Assembly: GCF_964020115.1 (NCBI RefSeq)
Contig: NZ_OZ026542.1
Coordinates: 1,674,001 to 1,738,000 of the forward strand
Source of the DNA: Candidatus Regiella endosymbiont of Tuberolachnus salignus
GTDB taxonomy: Bacteria; Pseudomonadota; Gammaproteobacteria; Enterobacterales; Enterobacteriaceae
Length of the DNA stretch: 64,000 bases
Direction of reading: 5' to 3'
Each line of letters opens with the position of its first letter. The first letter of the stretch is position 1. Shown one piece after another: positions 1 through 10,189 of this stretch. A program made the translations under genes and the position numbers. Below the pieces are notes generated by a model that did not search any database, had not been told where the DNA came from, and worked only from the letters and a program-made list of their open reading frames with translations.

Positions 1-213
1 GCCGGAACCGCAGCCGGTTTTACTGGTCTCTTTGGTTATTTGGGCGGCTCTGTGGCGGCCAGTGCCTTAGTAGGGTATACCGTTGATTTTTTTGGTTGGG
101 ATGGCGGATTTATGGTGATGATTGCAGGTAGCATTATCGCGGTTATGTTGTTAATCATGGTTATGTTAAGCGAGAAAAAACATCACGAAGCGTTGATCAG
201 TAAAAACATCTAG
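1..213 (+). CDS. glpT: Glycerol-3-phosphate transporter GlpT, C-terminal end (partial)
   Basis: The window opens inside an open frame that runs to a TAG stop and gives 70 residues. They match the last part of the major-facilitator antiporter GlpT, including the strongly conserved stretch [16 protein letters not shown] followed by [17 protein letters not shown]. GlpT imports sn-glycerol 3-phosphate across the inner membrane in exchange for inorganic phosphate. The segment covers the last two hydrophobic helices and a short charged tail. It sits 89 bp upstream of glpQ in the same direction, the usual glpTQ operon order. The start and most of the protein lie outside the window, so integrity cannot be judged. 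Confidence 0.93.
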   Translation, partial: AGTAAGFTGLFGYLGGSVAASALVGYTVDFFGWDGGFMVMIAGSIIAVMLLIMVMLSEKKHHEALISKNI

Positions 214-302
214 TTACTTTTTATATATTTAGCAATTTCAAGCCATAGTGTCATCTTTACTGCCACGGATTTTTTTACATACAAAACAAGGAAAGATAAA
301 AT

Positions 303-1388
303 ATGCCAATTTACATTAAGGCTCTAGCAAGTATGATGCTTGCGTTATTAATAATAAATAATGTTTACGCCCTGATCCCCTCCAGTGAAAAACTCGTTAT
401 CGCTCACCGTGGCGCCAGTGGTTATTTACCAGAGCATACATTCTCTGCTAAAGCGATGGCTTATGCGCAGGGAGCCGATTATTTAGAACAAGATTTGGTG
501 ATGACTAAAGATGATCACCTGATTGTATTACATGATCGTTATCTAGATAAAGTAACCAATGTCTCTGAACAATTCCCCAATCGGGTACGTAAAGATGGAC
601 GCCACTATGTCATTGATTTTACTCTAGCCGAAATTAAGTCATTAAAAGCCAGCGAAGTCTTCGATATTGAAAACGGTAAAAAAATACAACGCTATCCCAA
701 ACGCTTTCCTATGGGTAAATCTGATTTTCGGATACATACCTTCCAAGAAGAGATTGAGTTTGTTCAAGGGCTAAACCATTCAACGGGCAAAAATATCGGT
801 ATCTATCCTGAAATTAAAGCACCCTGGTTCCATCGCCAGGAAGGAAAAGATATTTCGACTAAAGTATTAGCGATACTTAAACAATACGGCTATACCAGTA
901 AAAAAGACAAAGTTTATCTGCAATGCTTTGATGCTAATGAATTAAAGCGAATTAAATATGAATTGGAGCCCAAAATGGGAATGGATCTAAAATTGCTCCA
1001 ATTGATAGCTTACACTAATGATAAAGAAACTTTCGAGCAGCAGCCCAATGGTCAATGGACGAATTACAACTATGACTGGATGTTACAACCAGGCGCAATG
1101 AAAAAAATCAAAGAATACGCTGATGGTATCGGCTCGAGTTACCATATGCTAATCGATGATAAATCAACCCCAGAAAAAATTTTATTAACAGACATGGCTA
1201 AAGAAGCGCATGATAATAACTTGCTAATACATCCTTATACTATTCGTGCTGACGCTCTGCCTAAATATGTCACCGATGTCGATAAATTATATGAAATTAT
1301 TTATGACAAAGTGAATGCAGATGGTGCCTTTACTGACTTTCCAGATAAAGGCGTACATTTTTTGCAAAAGCAACGACAACGTAATTGA
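303..1388 (+). CDS. glpQ: Periplasmic glycerophosphodiester phosphodiesterase GlpQ
   Basis: A 361-residue protein, close to the family's usual ~358. It hydrolyses glycerophosphodiesters from phospholipids in the periplasm to sn-glycerol 3-phosphate, which GlpT then imports. Residues 1-23 form a signal peptide (charged start, hydrophobic run, cut near VYA). The GDPD signature follows at once (VIAHRGASGYLPEHT), then EQDLVMTKD with the metal-binding acidic residues and the catalytic VLHD..LD motif. The C-terminal GAFTDFPD matches the family. A GGAAAG ribosome site lies about 8 bases before the ATG. The intact glpTQ pair suggests that scavenging of host phospholipid breakdown products persists. 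A family 1 repeat begins 21 bp after the stop. Confidence 0.95.
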   Translation: MPIYIKALASMMLALLIINNVYALIPSSEKLVIAHRGASGYLPEHTFSAKAMAYAQGADYLEQDLVMTKDDHLIVLHDRYLDKVTNVSEQFPNRVRKDGRHYVIDFTLAEIKSLKASEVFDIENGKKIQRYPKRFPMGKSDFRIHTFQEEIEFVQGLNHSTGKNIGIYPEIKAPWFHRQEGKDISTKVLAILKQYGYTSKKDKVYLQCFDANELKRIKYELEPKMGMDLKLLQLIAYTNDKETFEQQPNGQWTNYNYDWMLQPGAMKKIKEYADGIGSSYHMLIDDKSTPEKILLTDMAKEAHDNNLLIHPYTIRADALPKYVTDVDKLYEIIYDKVNADGAFTDFPDKGVHFLQKQRQRN

Positions 1389-1409
1389 TCGCCTACTGAA
1401 ATCGACGAT

Positions 1410-1530
1410 ATATACCCTTCGTTCTCTTTGAAGTTGCCTTCGGCTGCCAGGGCAACCGACCGATGAGTGTAGACATACCATGAGGACTCGCAGCCAACAA
1501 CGCGGCGGGCTTCAAAGACGAAGGGTATAT
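1410..1530. repeat. Family 1 palindromic repeat, copy between glpQ and sdaC
   Basis: A roughly 120-bp element with inverted ends TATACCCTTCG and CGAAGGGTATA. It carries the family core CCGATGAGTGTAGACAT and CAGCCAACAACGCGGCGG. It lies between the convergent glpQ and sdaC stops, where it could act as a transcript-ending or -stabilising hairpin (inference). Confidence 0.85.
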
Positions 1531-1591
1531 TGGCTGACATAATATTGTCAGCCAATAATAATGATTACCCCAATAAACTCGAAATAGCCGT

Positions 1592-2872
1592 CTATAAACT
1601 ATAAAGGATCGCTGAAATAGCCGTCAATCCGATAATAACGACAAACCAGTTACTAATATGACCGCTGTATTTACGCATGGCAGGCACTTTATGGATAGCA
1701 TACATTGGCATAATAAAGAGTAACATCGCAATAATAGGCCCACCCAAATTGCCAATCATCCCTAAAATACTTGGATTGAGCGTTGCTGCTGCCCAACAGG
1801 TAAGCAGTATGAACAATGCGGTGATACGATTCAATTTATCAGCATTAATCCTTTTCCCCTTACTGCGCAACGATTTGATGATAATACCATTAAAACTTTC
1901 ACGAGCGCCTAAATAGTGACCAAAAAAAGACGTGCTTATCGCTACAAAAGCAATAATGGGAGCCACGTAAGCAATGATTGGTGTATTAAGACGATTAGCC
2001 AAGTAAGAAAGGATAGTGATGTTTTGTAATTTCGCTTCCATGAGCTCAGCCGGAGACAAACTCAACACACAGCTAAAAACAAAAAACATAACCGTCAAAA
2101 CCATCATGACATGGCTATAGGCCAAAATACGTGAACATTTTTTCTCCGCATCATGACCACATTCCGTACGTTTTGCCACAGCGAAAGCCGAAATAATAGG
2201 AGAATGGTTAAAAGCAAACACCATGACAGGAAGCGCCAACCATAAAGTCATTAATATACCGCTACCACTTTCGGGCATCGAGGTATGTTGAAAAATCGCC
2301 CCTGACCAATTTGGAATTAAATAGAGCGCAAGTAACATCAATATGGCAATGAAAGGAAAGACTAAAGCACTCATCGCTTTAAGAATAAAACCCTCACCAA
2401 ACCGAACAATGCCCATCATCCCTATAATTAAAAGTAGTGACAAAAGGGCACGTGGAGGCGATGGCAACCCCATTTGATGTACGATAAAACTATCGACCGT
2501 ATTCGTCATAGCCACACCATAAACCAACAAAATGGGATAGATAGCAAAAAAATAAAGTAAGGTAATCAGCTTACCAACCCCAATACCAAAATGTTCTTCA
2601 ACAACTTCAGTAATATCTTCACCCGGATTTTTACCAGATAGAACGAAACGACACAGACCACGATGGGCAAAAAAAGTCATTGGGAAAGCAATGATTGCCA
2701 TAATAATCAGTGGTAGTACCCCCCCCACGCCCGCACTAATTGGTAAAAAAAGAACACCAGCGCCAATAGCCGTACCGTACAAACTTAACACCCACATGGT
2801 GTCACTCGTCTGCCATCTGCTAGCAGAATTTGCTTTTGCAGAAGCAATGACGCCAGATTGAGTCGTGCCCAT
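1592..2872 (-). CDS. sdaC: Serine/proton symporter SdaC
   Basis: An inner-membrane amino-acid permease (hydroxy/aromatic amino acid permease family) importing serine with protons. It aligns along its whole length with E. coli SdaC: DTMWVLSLYGTAIGAGVLFLP near the start, the block HRGLCRFVLSGKNPGEDITE in the first third, NHSPIISAFAVAKR in the middle, and LNPSILGMIGNLGGPIIAM near the end. About eleven hydrophobic helices are visible. I chose the ATG at 2872 (protein begins MGTTQSG, 426 residues) because GGAG lies 9 bases upstream and E. coli SdaC starts at the same place; an in-frame start at 2920 would add 16 unmatched residues. The usual partner sdaB (serine deaminase) is not adjacent. Confidence 0.93.
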   Translation of the reverse strand: MGTTQSGVIASAKANSASRWQTSDTMWVLSLYGTAIGAGVLFLPISAGVGGVLPLIIMAIIAFPMTFFAHRGLCRFVLSGKNPGEDITEVVEEHFGIGVGKLITLLYFFAIYPILLVYGVAMTNTVDSFIVHQMGLPSPPRALLSLLLIIGMMGIVRFGEGFILKAMSALVFPFIAILMLLALYLIPNWSGAIFQHTSMPESGSGILMTLWLALPVMVFAFNHSPIISAFAVAKRTECGHDAEKKCSRILAYSHVMMVLTVMFFVFSCVLSLSPAELMEAKLQNITILSYLANRLNTPIIAYVAPIIAFVAISTSFFGHYLGARESFNGIIIKSLRSKGKRINADKLNRITALFILLTCWAAATLNPSILGMIGNLGGPIIAMLLFIMPMYAIHKVPAMRKYSGHISNWFVVIIGLTAISAILYSL

Positions 2873-3172
2873 AAAATATCTCCGATTTAAACACCGTAAA
2901 TTAAAATTAAGATTTGACAATTAGATATCTGGTCAACAGATTATTGGTTCCTGTAATCAAATTGAGTAAAAACTCAGTAAAAATAATGTGATTATATTTT
3001 TTTATCGATTGTTTTTTTTCAGTATTATACGACAAAATGTTAAATTTAAATTAGCTGAATGGGTAATCCTATTTCTATCGTCCACTAAGTCATAGCTCCC
3101 TATTTTTTTGACAACACTGCCTACTTAAAAAAATAAGTATTCAATACTCTAAAATTTTTAATTTTTATATAT

Positions 3173-3275
3173 AACCGAATCAGTCTAATTTGATTCAGAA
3201 CCGAGAAGCACAGACGGTACAAATAGTACGGCAAGCGGCGACAACATAGAATCAAGTTAAAATGACTTGGCTATA
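3173..3275. repeat. Family 2 palindromic repeat
   Basis: A roughly 100-bp element with imperfect inverted ends (CGAATCAGTCTAATTTGATT and TCAAGTTAAAATGACTTGG) around the family core GTACAAATAGTACGGCAAGC. It runs directly into the family 1 copy that follows, sharing the TATA junction. Confidence 0.75.
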
Positions 3276-3395
3276 TACCCTTCGCCTTTGAAGTCGCCGC
3301 GCTGTTGGCTGCGAGCCCTCGCCCTCATGGTAGGTCTACGCTCATCGCTCTCCCTCCCCTGGCCACCTAGCGACAACTTGAAAGACTGTGGGTAC
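3273..3395. repeat. Family 1 palindromic repeat, decayed copy
   Basis: Starts TATACCCTTCGCCTTTGAAG and runs in the opposite orientation to the 1410 copy (core GCGCTGTTGGCTGCGAG). The far arm has decayed to AACTTGAAAGACTGTGGGTA, so the palindrome is imperfect. Confidence 0.75.
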
Positions 3396-3761
3396 AAACC
3401 TCCTTGAGCAAATAAAACGAGCTCACAATCACTCTTAATAATAAAAAGATAACTCTCATTACCAAATACTACCGTGATCATGCTCGCAAATATAGAATAA
3501 ACGCCGCAATGAAAAATTATTTAAATATTTTAATTATTTTCTTACAATAATTATTAAATAATTTTAATCAATAATGATTATAATATGCCAATTGCACTGA
3601 AAATTTCGATTAATTTTGCGGGGGAATAAAATATAAAATAAATTAATTTTACAACGGTTGTTTAAGTATTATTTACTTTACAGATTTACTTTTTAATTTT
3701 ATCTATATATAAATAATAATATATTGGTTCTGTTGATATATAAAATCCCACGACCGTAAAA

Positions 3762-4382
3762 TTAATTGTTTACCCAACCTTTACGAATTAGCGACGCAAA
3801 GCAATAACGGTAAAACCTCAATAACCTTCTCATGATACTATTCCCCCACAGACACCAGCCCTGTTGTGATAGAAAACAACCGATCAAACCAACGAAAAAG
3901 GCACCTAGCATATCCAATGGCCAATGGAGACCTAAATAAATGCGTGACCAAGCAATCGCCAAGGCAACTATCATTAAGCTGATACCAGACCAAAGCCTAT
4001 GCCAGAATAAAAAAGCCAATGCAAAAGTGAATATAGCGCTACCGTGATTACTCGGAAAAGCATTATTAGGAGCGTGAAACAAAAAGGTATAACCAAAATT
4101 TTTAACAAAAGGCCGATCGGAGGGGAATAGATGTCCTATCAGATAAGCAACACAGAGCGCAAATATCAATGCAATAGCAGTTTTAACCAGCAATTGACGC
4201 AATAATACAATACGATCAGAAGGCCCCCATAACCACAAACCCACTAGCAGTAGTGGGATAATAAAAATAACATACTTAGCAACCATACTAGCGAACATAA
4301 TCATGACAACAGAAGAGCTCGGAGTGGCGTTAATAATAGTAAAAAAGAAATGATTCAGTTGTTCCATTGTTAAACTGTTCAT
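3762..4382 (-). CDS. ybjG: Undecaprenyl-diphosphatase / PAP2 phosphatase YbjG
   Basis: An inner-membrane PAP2-superfamily phosphatase that recycles undecaprenyl diphosphate to the lipid carrier used for peptidoglycan and O-antigen synthesis. It aligns end to end with E. coli YbjG: the three phosphatase motifs are visible as HLFPSDRPFVKN, FPSNHGSAIFTFALAF and WSRIYLGLHWPLDMLGA, and the C-terminus CFASLIRKGWV is conserved. Motif 2 reads PSNHG where E. coli has PSDHG. The start is uncertain: ATG at 4382 (MNSLTMEQL) is used here, and 4367 (MEQLNHFFF) matches the E. coli start better. A longer TTG start at 4412 lies inside a family 4 repeat and is unlikely. It follows ybjL on the same strand with a repeat cluster between them. 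Confidence 0.9.
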   Translation of the reverse strand: MNSLTMEQLNHFFFTIINATPSSSVVMIMFASMVAKYVIFIIPLLLVGLWLWGPSDRIVLLRQLLVKTAIALIFALCVAYLIGHLFPSDRPFVKNFGYTFLFHAPNNAFPSNHGSAIFTFALAFLFWHRLWSGISLMIVALAIAWSRIYLGLHWPLDMLGAFFVGLIGCFLSQQGWCLWGNSIMRRLLRFYRYCFASLIRKGWVNN

Positions 4383-4393
4383 AAAATCTATAA

Positions 4394-4462
4394 AGTTTAA
4401 GAGCCTGTGCAAATCTTCTTTGACGAAGTATTAGCGAGCACAAGAGATTTCGAATATCCCCA
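4394..4462. repeat. Family 4 hairpin repeat
   Basis: Left arm AAGAGCCTGTGCAAATCTTC, then a spacer beginning TTTGACGAAG, then right arm CAAGAGATTTCGAATA. Similar arms recur near 18945, 21262, 21536 and 22362. It abuts a CCCAATGAATTTTGAGTTACG segment that is a worn family 1 arm. Confidence 0.65.
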
Positions 4463-4511
4463 ATGAATTTTGAGTTACGACAAGGCGGCAATCAATCGAA
4501 TCTCCGAAGTG

Positions 4512-4640
4512 TATACCGTTTGCCTTTGAAGTTGCCGCTAGGCGGCCAGGGCATGTGACCCGATGAGCGTAGACCTACTACGTGATTCGGGCGCATGTCC
4601 CGCAGCCAACAACGCGGCGGCTTCAAAGGCGAAGGGGATA
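4512..4640. repeat. Family 1 palindromic repeat at the 3' end of ybjL
   Basis: A well-preserved copy: GTTGCCGCTAGGCGGCCAGG, CGATGAGCGTAGACCTACTA and CAACAACGCGGCGGCTTCAA, ending GGCGAAGGGGATA. It ends 5 bp before the ybjL stop codon region. Confidence 0.85.
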
Positions 4641-4644
4641 GGCG

Positions 4645-6342
4645 CTAAGCGATAATCCCTGCCAGGCAAGGCCAAAGGATCACTATCATGGAACCCGCTA
4701 GTGTAAGTAACACATTAGCGATGGCGTAAGTACCTGCATAACCTAACGCTGGAATATTACTGCGGGCGGTATCACTAATAATATCCATAGCAGGTGCACA
4801 AGTGCGTGCTCCCATAATAGCACCAAACAACAAGGCGCGATTCATACGTAAAATATACGCCCCAAACAAAAAACAAATAACGACGGGCACCAGACTCACT
4901 ATCAAAGCAGAAAACAATATCTGAATACCGATAATACCAAAATTACTGCTTATCCCCCCTCCAGCACTGAGCCCTACACCTGCCATAAACACCATCAAAC
5001 CAAACTCTTTCACCATGTTTAAAGCACCCTGAGGGATATAGCCAAAAGTAGGATGATTAGCACGTAAGAACCCTAACATAATCCCTGATAACAATAATCC
5101 AGCGGCATTACCAATGCCAAAATTAAAGCTACTAAACTGGAAAGTAATCAGTCCAATCATTAACCCCAGAATAAAGAAAACACAGAATGCGAGCAAATCA
5201 GTAATTTGGCTATGAATAGCGATAAAACCTATTTTTTCGGCAATGCTTTTTACTCGTCGAGCGTCACCACTCACCTGAAGAATATCCCCTTTATTCAATA
5301 CGATATTATCATCGATTGGCATTTCAATTTGACTACGAATAACACGATTAAGAAAACAGCCGTGGTCAGTCAGCTTCAAATGACCCAGTCGTTTTCCAAC
5401 GGCATTACTGTTTTTTACTACTATCTCTTCGGTAACGATCCGTAGATCCAGCAAATCGCGATCAAAAACTTCTTTACCATTGCGAAAACTGGGATCCAAA
5501 CAGGAGTGAGCATCAGGGTAGCCCACCAAGGATATTTCATCGCTCAATTGTAAAATGGCGTCACCATCTGGATTAGCCAATATTCCATTGCGCCTAATAC
5601 GTTCTATATAACAGCCCGTTTGGCGATAAATACCTAATTCACGTAAATTTTTTCCATCAGCCCAAGCAACGAGCTCAGAGCCCACTCGGTAAGCACGGAT
5701 AACAGGTAGATACACTTTACGCTGACTATCAGTATCCAACCCGCGCTCTCTAGCAATTTGCTGAGCGCTGGTGGAGAGATCCTGATGCTGTAATTTAGGA
5801 AGATAACGCGCGCCGAAAATGAGGCTAACTAAACCTATTAAGTAAGTTACAGCATAACCGAGGCTCAAATTATCCTGTGCATGCTGCAGCAATGAGACAC
5901 TACTAATACTATGGTGTAATGCATCACCGGCACCAACAAAAATGGGGGTAGATGTCATTGATCCGGCAAGGATACCCGCAGTCAAACCGATATCCCAATC
6001 GAATAATTTACCTAAACCTAAGGCTAATATCATAGCGCTACTGACCATCACTGTAGCCAGTATCAGATAATTTTTTCCATCACGAAAAAAAATAGAAAAG
6101 AAATTGGGGCCGGCTTCAACACCAACACAAAAAATAAATAGCATAAAGCCAAGATTGAACGCTTCAGTGTTCATGGTGAAATGCTGCTGCCCAAGCAACA
6201 GCGATACCACTAAAACCCCGATCGAGCTACCGAGCTGGATAGAGCCGAATCGGACTTTACCAAGGCAGAGTCCGAGCGCTAGGAGAACGAATAGCAACAA
6301 AATATAATTGCCATTTAATAAATGTACGATGTTTATGTTCAC
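4645..6342 (-). CDS. ybjL: Putative AAE-family transporter YbjL
   Basis: A 565-residue inner-membrane protein (E. coli YbjL 561) of the aspartate:alanine exchanger family. Two hydrophobic blocks (roughly residues 1-180 and 385-565) flank two cytosolic RCK_C/TrkA_C-type domains. Conserved stretches include [42 protein letters not shown] and [19 protein letters not shown]. The start is a GTG at 6342 encoding [13 protein letters not shown], the same N-terminus as E. coli, with no clear Shine-Dalgarno. The natural substrate is not established. Only the final few residues (CLAGIIA) deviate, next to a family 1 repeat, so the extreme C-terminus may have been reshaped by it. Confidence 0.92.
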   Translation of the reverse strand: MNINIVHLLNGNYILLLFVLLALGLCLGKVRFGSIQLGSSIGVLVVSLLLGQQHFTMNTEAFNLGFMLFIFCVGVEAGPNFFSIFFRDGKNYLILATVMVSSAMILALGLGKLFDWDIGLTAGILAGSMTSTPIFVGAGDALHHSISSVSLLQHAQDNLSLGYAVTYLIGLVSLIFGARYLPKLQHQDLSTSAQQIARERGLDTDSQRKVYLPVIRAYRVGSELVAWADGKNLRELGIYRQTGCYIERIRRNGILANPDGDAILQLSDEISLVGYPDAHSCLDPSFRNGKEVFDRDLLDLRIVTEEIVVKNSNAVGKRLGHLKLTDHGCFLNRVIRSQIEMPIDDNIVLNKGDILQVSGDARRVKSIAEKIGFIAIHSQITDLLAFCVFFILGLMIGLITFQFSSFNFGIGNAAGLLLSGIMLGFLRANHPTFGYIPQGALNMVKEFGLMVFMAGVGLSAGGGISSNFGIIGIQILFSALIVSLVPVVICFLFGAYILRMNRALLFGAIMGARTCAPAMDIISDTARSNIPALGYAGTYAIANVLLTLAGSMIVILWPCLAGIIA

Positions 6343-6603
6343 AGGAGATAACTTAATTGATTATTCATTCGCTCCATTAAGCCTCCTGTAAAATAGGGTA
6401 TAGAGAGGGTCTTATAATGAGGCGAGCCATCTTCACCTACTGCATACTGACAAATAGACTGGTGCTTAGTCTACACCAATCTTAGTCACTTTAATCTACG
6501 AATTGAGTAGAAATTTTTACCAAGCTTCGCGTGAATATTAAAATCTACTCCTTTCTGTTTTTCCAGTATTCATCGCACTATGGAGCGATTATCACGAAAA
6601 AGC

Positions 6604-7977
6604 TTACTTCCCAATACAAAAATTGGAGAAAATTTCTCCGAGTAAATCATCAGAGCTGAATTCCCCCGTTATCTCTTCTAATGCAGATTGCGCTAAACGT
6701 AATTCTTCTGCTAATAATTCACCCGCCTGCATAATCACCAATTGTTCGTGGCCGTTGTTGAGATGTTTAAGCGCCTTTTCTAACGCATCCAAATGACGGC
6801 GACGCGCCAAAAAATGACCTTCAGGATGCTGAGTAAACCCCATGCTTTTTTTAAGATACTGCTGCAAATTTTCTATACCTTGACCTGTCTTGGCGGATAA
6901 ACGAATAACGGGATACCCTTTAACTTCAGTTAAGCCACATTGTTCATCCGTCATATCTATTTTATTGCGCACTACAATGATAGGCAGCGTAGTCGGCAGG
7001 CGTGCAATCAATTCTGGATCCGGTAACCTTGCTTCTGTGGTGCTACTATCAACAATAAACAGCAAGCTATCGGCGTTTTCTATCTCATGCCAAGCTCGCT
7101 CGATGCCGATTTTTTCTATTATTTCGCTGGTTTCACGCAACCCAGCAGTATCGATAATATGTAGCGGCATACCATCAATATGAATATATTCTCGTAATAC
7201 ATCGCGAGTAGTACCGGCAACAGCGGTCACTATCGCACTCTCTTTGCCCGCTAATGCATTAAGTAAACTCGATTTACCTGCATTGGGGCGGCCAGCGATA
7301 ACCACTTTCATCCCTTCACGTAATAAACTACCTTGATGGGCAGCGGCTTGTACTTTTTTCAATTCATTAATGATGTTATTAAGTTGGTCTTCAATTTTAC
7401 CATCCGACAAGAAATTGATTTCTTCTTCTGAAAAATCCATGGCCACTTCAACATAAGCGCGCAAATCAATTAAACTTTGACTGAATGCCTTAATACGATC
7501 AGAAAAAACGCCTTGGAGTGAATTGACTGCGGAGCGAGCGGCTTGCTCTGAATTGGCATTAATTAAATCAGCAACCGCCTCGGCCTGTGTCAAATCGATT
7601 TTGTTGTTTAGAAAAGCACGTTCTAAAAATTCGCCGGGGCGTGCGATACGTAATCCGGGTAATGGCAGCGCCAAAATACGCTTTAGTAGTAAATCTAAAA
7701 CAATGGGACCACCATGGCCTTGCAATTCAAGAATATCTTCGCCAGTAAAGGAATGGGGTCCCTTAAAGTAAAGGGCAATACCTTGATCCAAGATACTACT
7801 GCTATCTGCATCATAAAATTTCAGATAATGCGCGTAACGGGGGGTGGGTAATTTATTCAGTATGGCTTGTGCTACGGCGCTCGCCAACGCGCCAGAAATG
7901 CGTAATATCCCGACACCTCCACGCCCAGGCGGAGTGGCTTGAGCAACTATCGTGTCATTTTCTTTATTATTTTTCAT
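6604..7977 (-). CDS. mnmE: tRNA modification GTPase MnmE
   Basis: A 457-residue GTPase that, with MnmG, makes the 5-carboxymethylaminomethyl group on wobble uridine-34 of several tRNAs. The N-terminal folate-binding domain ([19 protein letters not shown]) is followed by a helical domain and an inserted G domain: P-loop [19 protein letters not shown] (G3) and NKID (G4). The C-terminal FCIGK, whose cysteine is needed for the modification reaction, is intact. Usual neighbours yidC/rnpA/rpmH are not present, so the gene has been relocated relative to E. coli. Confidence 0.96.
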   Translation of the reverse strand: MKNNKENDTIVAQATPPGRGGVGILRISGALASAVAQAILNKLPTPRYAHYLKFYDADSSSILDQGIALYFKGPHSFTGEDILELQGHGGPIVLDLLLKRILALPLPGLRIARPGEFLERAFLNNKIDLTQAEAVADLINANSEQAARSAVNSLQGVFSDRIKAFSQSLIDLRAYVEVAMDFSEEEINFLSDGKIEDQLNNIINELKKVQAAAHQGSLLREGMKVVIAGRPNAGKSSLLNALAGKESAIVTAVAGTTRDVLREYIHIDGMPLHIIDTAGLRETSEIIEKIGIERAWHEIENADSLLFIVDSSTTEARLPDPELIARLPTTLPIIVVRNKIDMTDEQCGLTEVKGYPVIRLSAKTGQGIENLQQYLKKSMGFTQHPEGHFLARRRHLDALEKALKHLNNGHEQLVIMQAGELLAEELRLAQSALEEITGEFSSDDLLGEIFSNFCIGK

Positions 7978-7993
7978 TTGATTATGCTATCTA

Positions 7994-8914
7994 TCAGCTT
8001 TTTATCGAATGTGCTTCGCCGCCCAAATCGTCAATAATTTTGCTAATCAAACAGCTCAGTTCGCCAGTCATTAGAATAAAATCGGCGTCAAAACGTTGGG
8101 CAAAATCTTCGCGGTCGATATTATCATTTTGTTTACGTAGTGTGTCGGCAAATTTTAAACGTTTTAATGAAGCGTCGTTGTTCAGAACAAACTGTAGACT
8201 CCCTCGCCAATCTAGTGCCAATTTAGTGACTTGTTTGCCCGCTTCGATATGTGAAGCAATTTCATCACTGACTAAATCTTGTTGCTTACAGCGGATAACC
8301 CCTTCGTCTTCCTGAACTGCTTTTAATTCTGCTTCATTCATGAGCGTGAAATCATTGGGTAAGTCGCCAGATTTTATCCACTGTGTCAAAGTAAATTCAA
8401 TCGGCGTTGCTAGCCTTAGCGGTACAACGGGTAAAGAACCTAAACTTTTACGTAATAATGCCAAAGCATCCTCTGCCTGTTTAGCGCTAGCAACATCAAT
8501 CATAATAAAATTATTAATATGATCAATCCATAACAACGTTTGACTAAAGCGACTAAAAGCACGCGCAGCTAAGCTAGCTACAATGTCGTCTTTAAGTGCT
8601 TTTTTATCGGTGTTTTTAAGTTTACGATGCTGCTCACTTTCTAAACGATCAACTTGAGTTTGTAACTCTTGTTTAATTACCGCTGTCGGTAAAATTTTCT
8701 CTTCTTTACGAATACAAAGAATAATTTGATTATTAATATTATGTATTAACGCATCACTCTGTGATCCCATAGGTGAAACCCAACCCATTGTCGAAATATT
8801 TTGACGAGGACAGGGAGAAAAAATGAACTGACTTAATTTTTCTTCTATTTTTTCTGCGGAGGGTAAAGTATTCTTACTCAATCGATAAATCATTAAATTC
8901 TTAAACCATAACAT
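7994..8914 (-). CDS. rdgC: Recombination-associated protein RdgC
   Basis: A 306-residue nucleoid-associated protein (E. coli 303) that forms a ring-shaped dimer around duplex DNA and restrains RecA. It opens [14 protein letters not shown], the family's N-terminus, and contains the conserved [17 protein letters not shown] and [20 protein letters not shown] blocks. AGGA precedes the ATG. It is 16 bp upstream of mnmE on the same strand, so the two probably share a transcript here, a non-standard pairing. Confidence 0.94.
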   Translation of the reverse strand: MLWFKNLMIYRLSKNTLPSAEKIEEKLSQFIFSPCPRQNISTMGWVSPMGSQSDALIHNINNQIILCIRKEEKILPTAVIKQELQTQVDRLESEQHRKLKNTDKKALKDDIVASLAARAFSRFSQTLLWIDHINNFIMIDVASAKQAEDALALLRKSLGSLPVVPLRLATPIEFTLTQWIKSGDLPNDFTLMNEAELKAVQEDEGVIRCKQQDLVSDEIASHIEAGKQVTKLALDWRGSLQFVLNNDASLKRLKFADTLRKQNDNIDREDFAQRFDADFILMTGELSCLISKIIDDLGGEAHSIKS

Positions 8915-9010
8915 AGTATTATCCTAAATTTGAATCAAATTATTACGTAATCCCAGCCAGCAGAGATCCTGAACACTATTTAATCTAAAATAATACTCAA
9001 TAGGAGTATT

Positions 9011-9091
9011 ATGCACTCTTTTATTACCTGTCATCATTGTTATCATGCAGTACATCAGGTACAGAATTTAACTGATAAAATAAAAAAATAA
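9011..9091 (+). CDS. Possible 26-residue Cys/His-rich microprotein
   Basis: A short frame in the 480-bp gap between rdgC and the LuxR-type gene. AGGAG lies 4 bases before its ATG, and that ribosome site overlaps the right arm of a small hairpin (AATACTC/GAGTATT, 8992-9010). The peptide begins MHSFITCHHCYHAVHQV and ends in lysines; it has two cysteines in a CHHC arrangement and five histidines, which suggests metal binding. I do not recognise a family. It could be a real leader or metal-sensing peptide, or a chance frame. No homology or expression evidence is available. Confidence 0.3.
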   Translation: MHSFITCHHCYHAVHQVQNLTDKIKK

Positions 9092-9200
9092 GTCGCTATT
9101 ATAATAATTCTAATTGAATAAGCGATAAGAGTTTATCAGTGTAAATAATAAAAAAATGCTAACACCAGGGATTTTATTATCGTTTCGTATCTGTTAAATA

Positions 9201-9276
9201 TATATACCTCCTCGTGGGAAACCTATTCGAAATCTTTTCGGACGGTTAAAAAAGATCTCGAATGAGGAGGTATATT
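9201..9276. repeat. Imperfect 75-bp palindrome upstream of the LuxR-type gene
   Basis: Left arm TATATACCTCCTC, a 12-base insertion, then TTCGAAATCTTTT; right arm AAAAGATCTCGAATGAGGAGG followed by TATAT. The two arms are inverted copies apart from the insertion. The TTCGAAATCTT part resembles the family 4 arm. It lies about 120 bp before the LuxR-type start and could form a strong hairpin or act as a regulator site. Confidence 0.6.
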
Positions 9277-9396
9277 TCCATCGCGTCATTAAAGAGTAAA
9301 AAATCATCATTTAAATTAATGATTAAAGCGAACTGGCGTTTGTAATTCTAATATGACTAAAGTAATTTTTACCCTGACATTTAATAGGGATCTGAA

Positions 9397-10155
9397 ATGG
9401 CTGAAATAAAGCAACCTTCTCCAGTACATGGCACTCAATGTATTTCTACTCAGCTTTCACGACAGATCATCTCATTATGTGACAATAGCAGTGAGCCTTG
9501 GGCAATTAAAAATTATGAATCACGGTATTTATATGCCAATGCTGAATATATAGAATTATTAAACTTACCGACAGAGTTTAATATTACAAATCAATTAGAC
9601 AGTGACATTCCTCACCCTAGCTCAAAATCTGCTTCTTATTTCCATAAATATGACCGTGAAGTTCAAGCATCAGAAAAAAATGTCTTTTCACTTAATATTT
9701 ATCCTTTTGGCAGTAAAGAAATAATTCAACCCTATATTTGTAAAAAAGCCCCTTTCTATGATGAGAAAGGGAATTGTATGGGTATTATCTTACATACCAA
9801 AAAATTGCAAGTTTTCTCAGCCATACAATACCTAAATGAAGCATCACTTAACGCAGGGGTTGATCAAAATATCAAAATACAGAAGAAAAAAAATTTCTTC
9901 ACTGATAAAGAGCTTGAGGTAATATTTTTTCTAATGCAATCAATAAAATGTAAAGTAATCGCCGAAATATTAGGCCTTTCTTGTAGAACCATAGAAAATA
10001 AATTACAGAGTATGTATAAAAAAGCCAATGTCTGTTGTCTAGATGATTTTAAAGCATTTTGCATTAAGAACGGTTTTGATAAATACAACAAACCCATTTC
10101 GAAGATTTTACCGCATGACATCACTACTAGTACGCTACTGCACCCAATGAAATAA
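9397..10155 (+). CDS. PAS domain/LuxR-type HTH transcriptional regulator
   Basis: A 252-residue protein with a PAS-like sensor domain (about residues 20-140, including WAIKNYESRYLYANAEYIE) and a C-terminal LuxR/GerE-type helix-turn-helix (about 168-220: FTDKELEVIFFLMQSIKCKV, then IAEILGLSCRTIENKLQSMY). An AGGGA ribosome site precedes the ATG at 9397. No acyl-homoserine-lactone domain and no luxI gene are visible, so it is an orphan regulator of the PAS-LuxR type common in enterobacteria. It stands alone, facing pckA convergently. Target genes cannot be read from the sequence. Confidence 0.8.
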   Translation: MAEIKQPSPVHGTQCISTQLSRQIISLCDNSSEPWAIKNYESRYLYANAEYIELLNLPTEFNITNQLDSDIPHPSSKSASYFHKYDREVQASEKNVFSLNIYPFGSKEIIQPYICKKAPFYDEKGNCMGIILHTKKLQVFSAIQYLNEASLNAGVDQNIKIQKKKNFFTDKELEVIFFLMQSIKCKVIAEILGLSCRTIENKLQSMYKKANVCCLDDFKAFCIKNGFDKYNKPISKILPHDITTSTLLHPMK

Positions 10156-10166
10156 ACAAGGGTGCA
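10139..10166 (+). terminator. Hairpin at the end of the LuxR-type gene, possible terminator
   Basis: Perfect 7-bp inverted repeat TGCACCC / GGGTGCA with a 14-base loop spanning the TAA stop, followed 12 bases on by a short T run. A weak terminator at best. Confidence 0.3.
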
Positions 10167-10189
10167 ACTGCTCAAAAATTTTTACCTCA

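Larger units (their letters stand above)
2873..3761. other. Long gene-free spacer between sdaC and ybjG
   Basis: Nearly 900 bp without a recognisable gene. The part next to sdaC holds its promoter region. The middle contains a family 2 element joined to a decayed family 1 element. The part from about 3480 to 3760 is extremely AT-rich with no open frame of interest. A 74-codon frame at 3257-3481 on the minus strand is mostly translated repeat and is not supported as a gene. Confidence 0.6.

Noticed and set aside
3257-3481. 74-codon minus-strand open frame in the sdaC-ybjG spacer
   Set aside because: More than half is translated family 1 repeat; the remaining N-terminus has no recognisable motif or convincing ribosome site.
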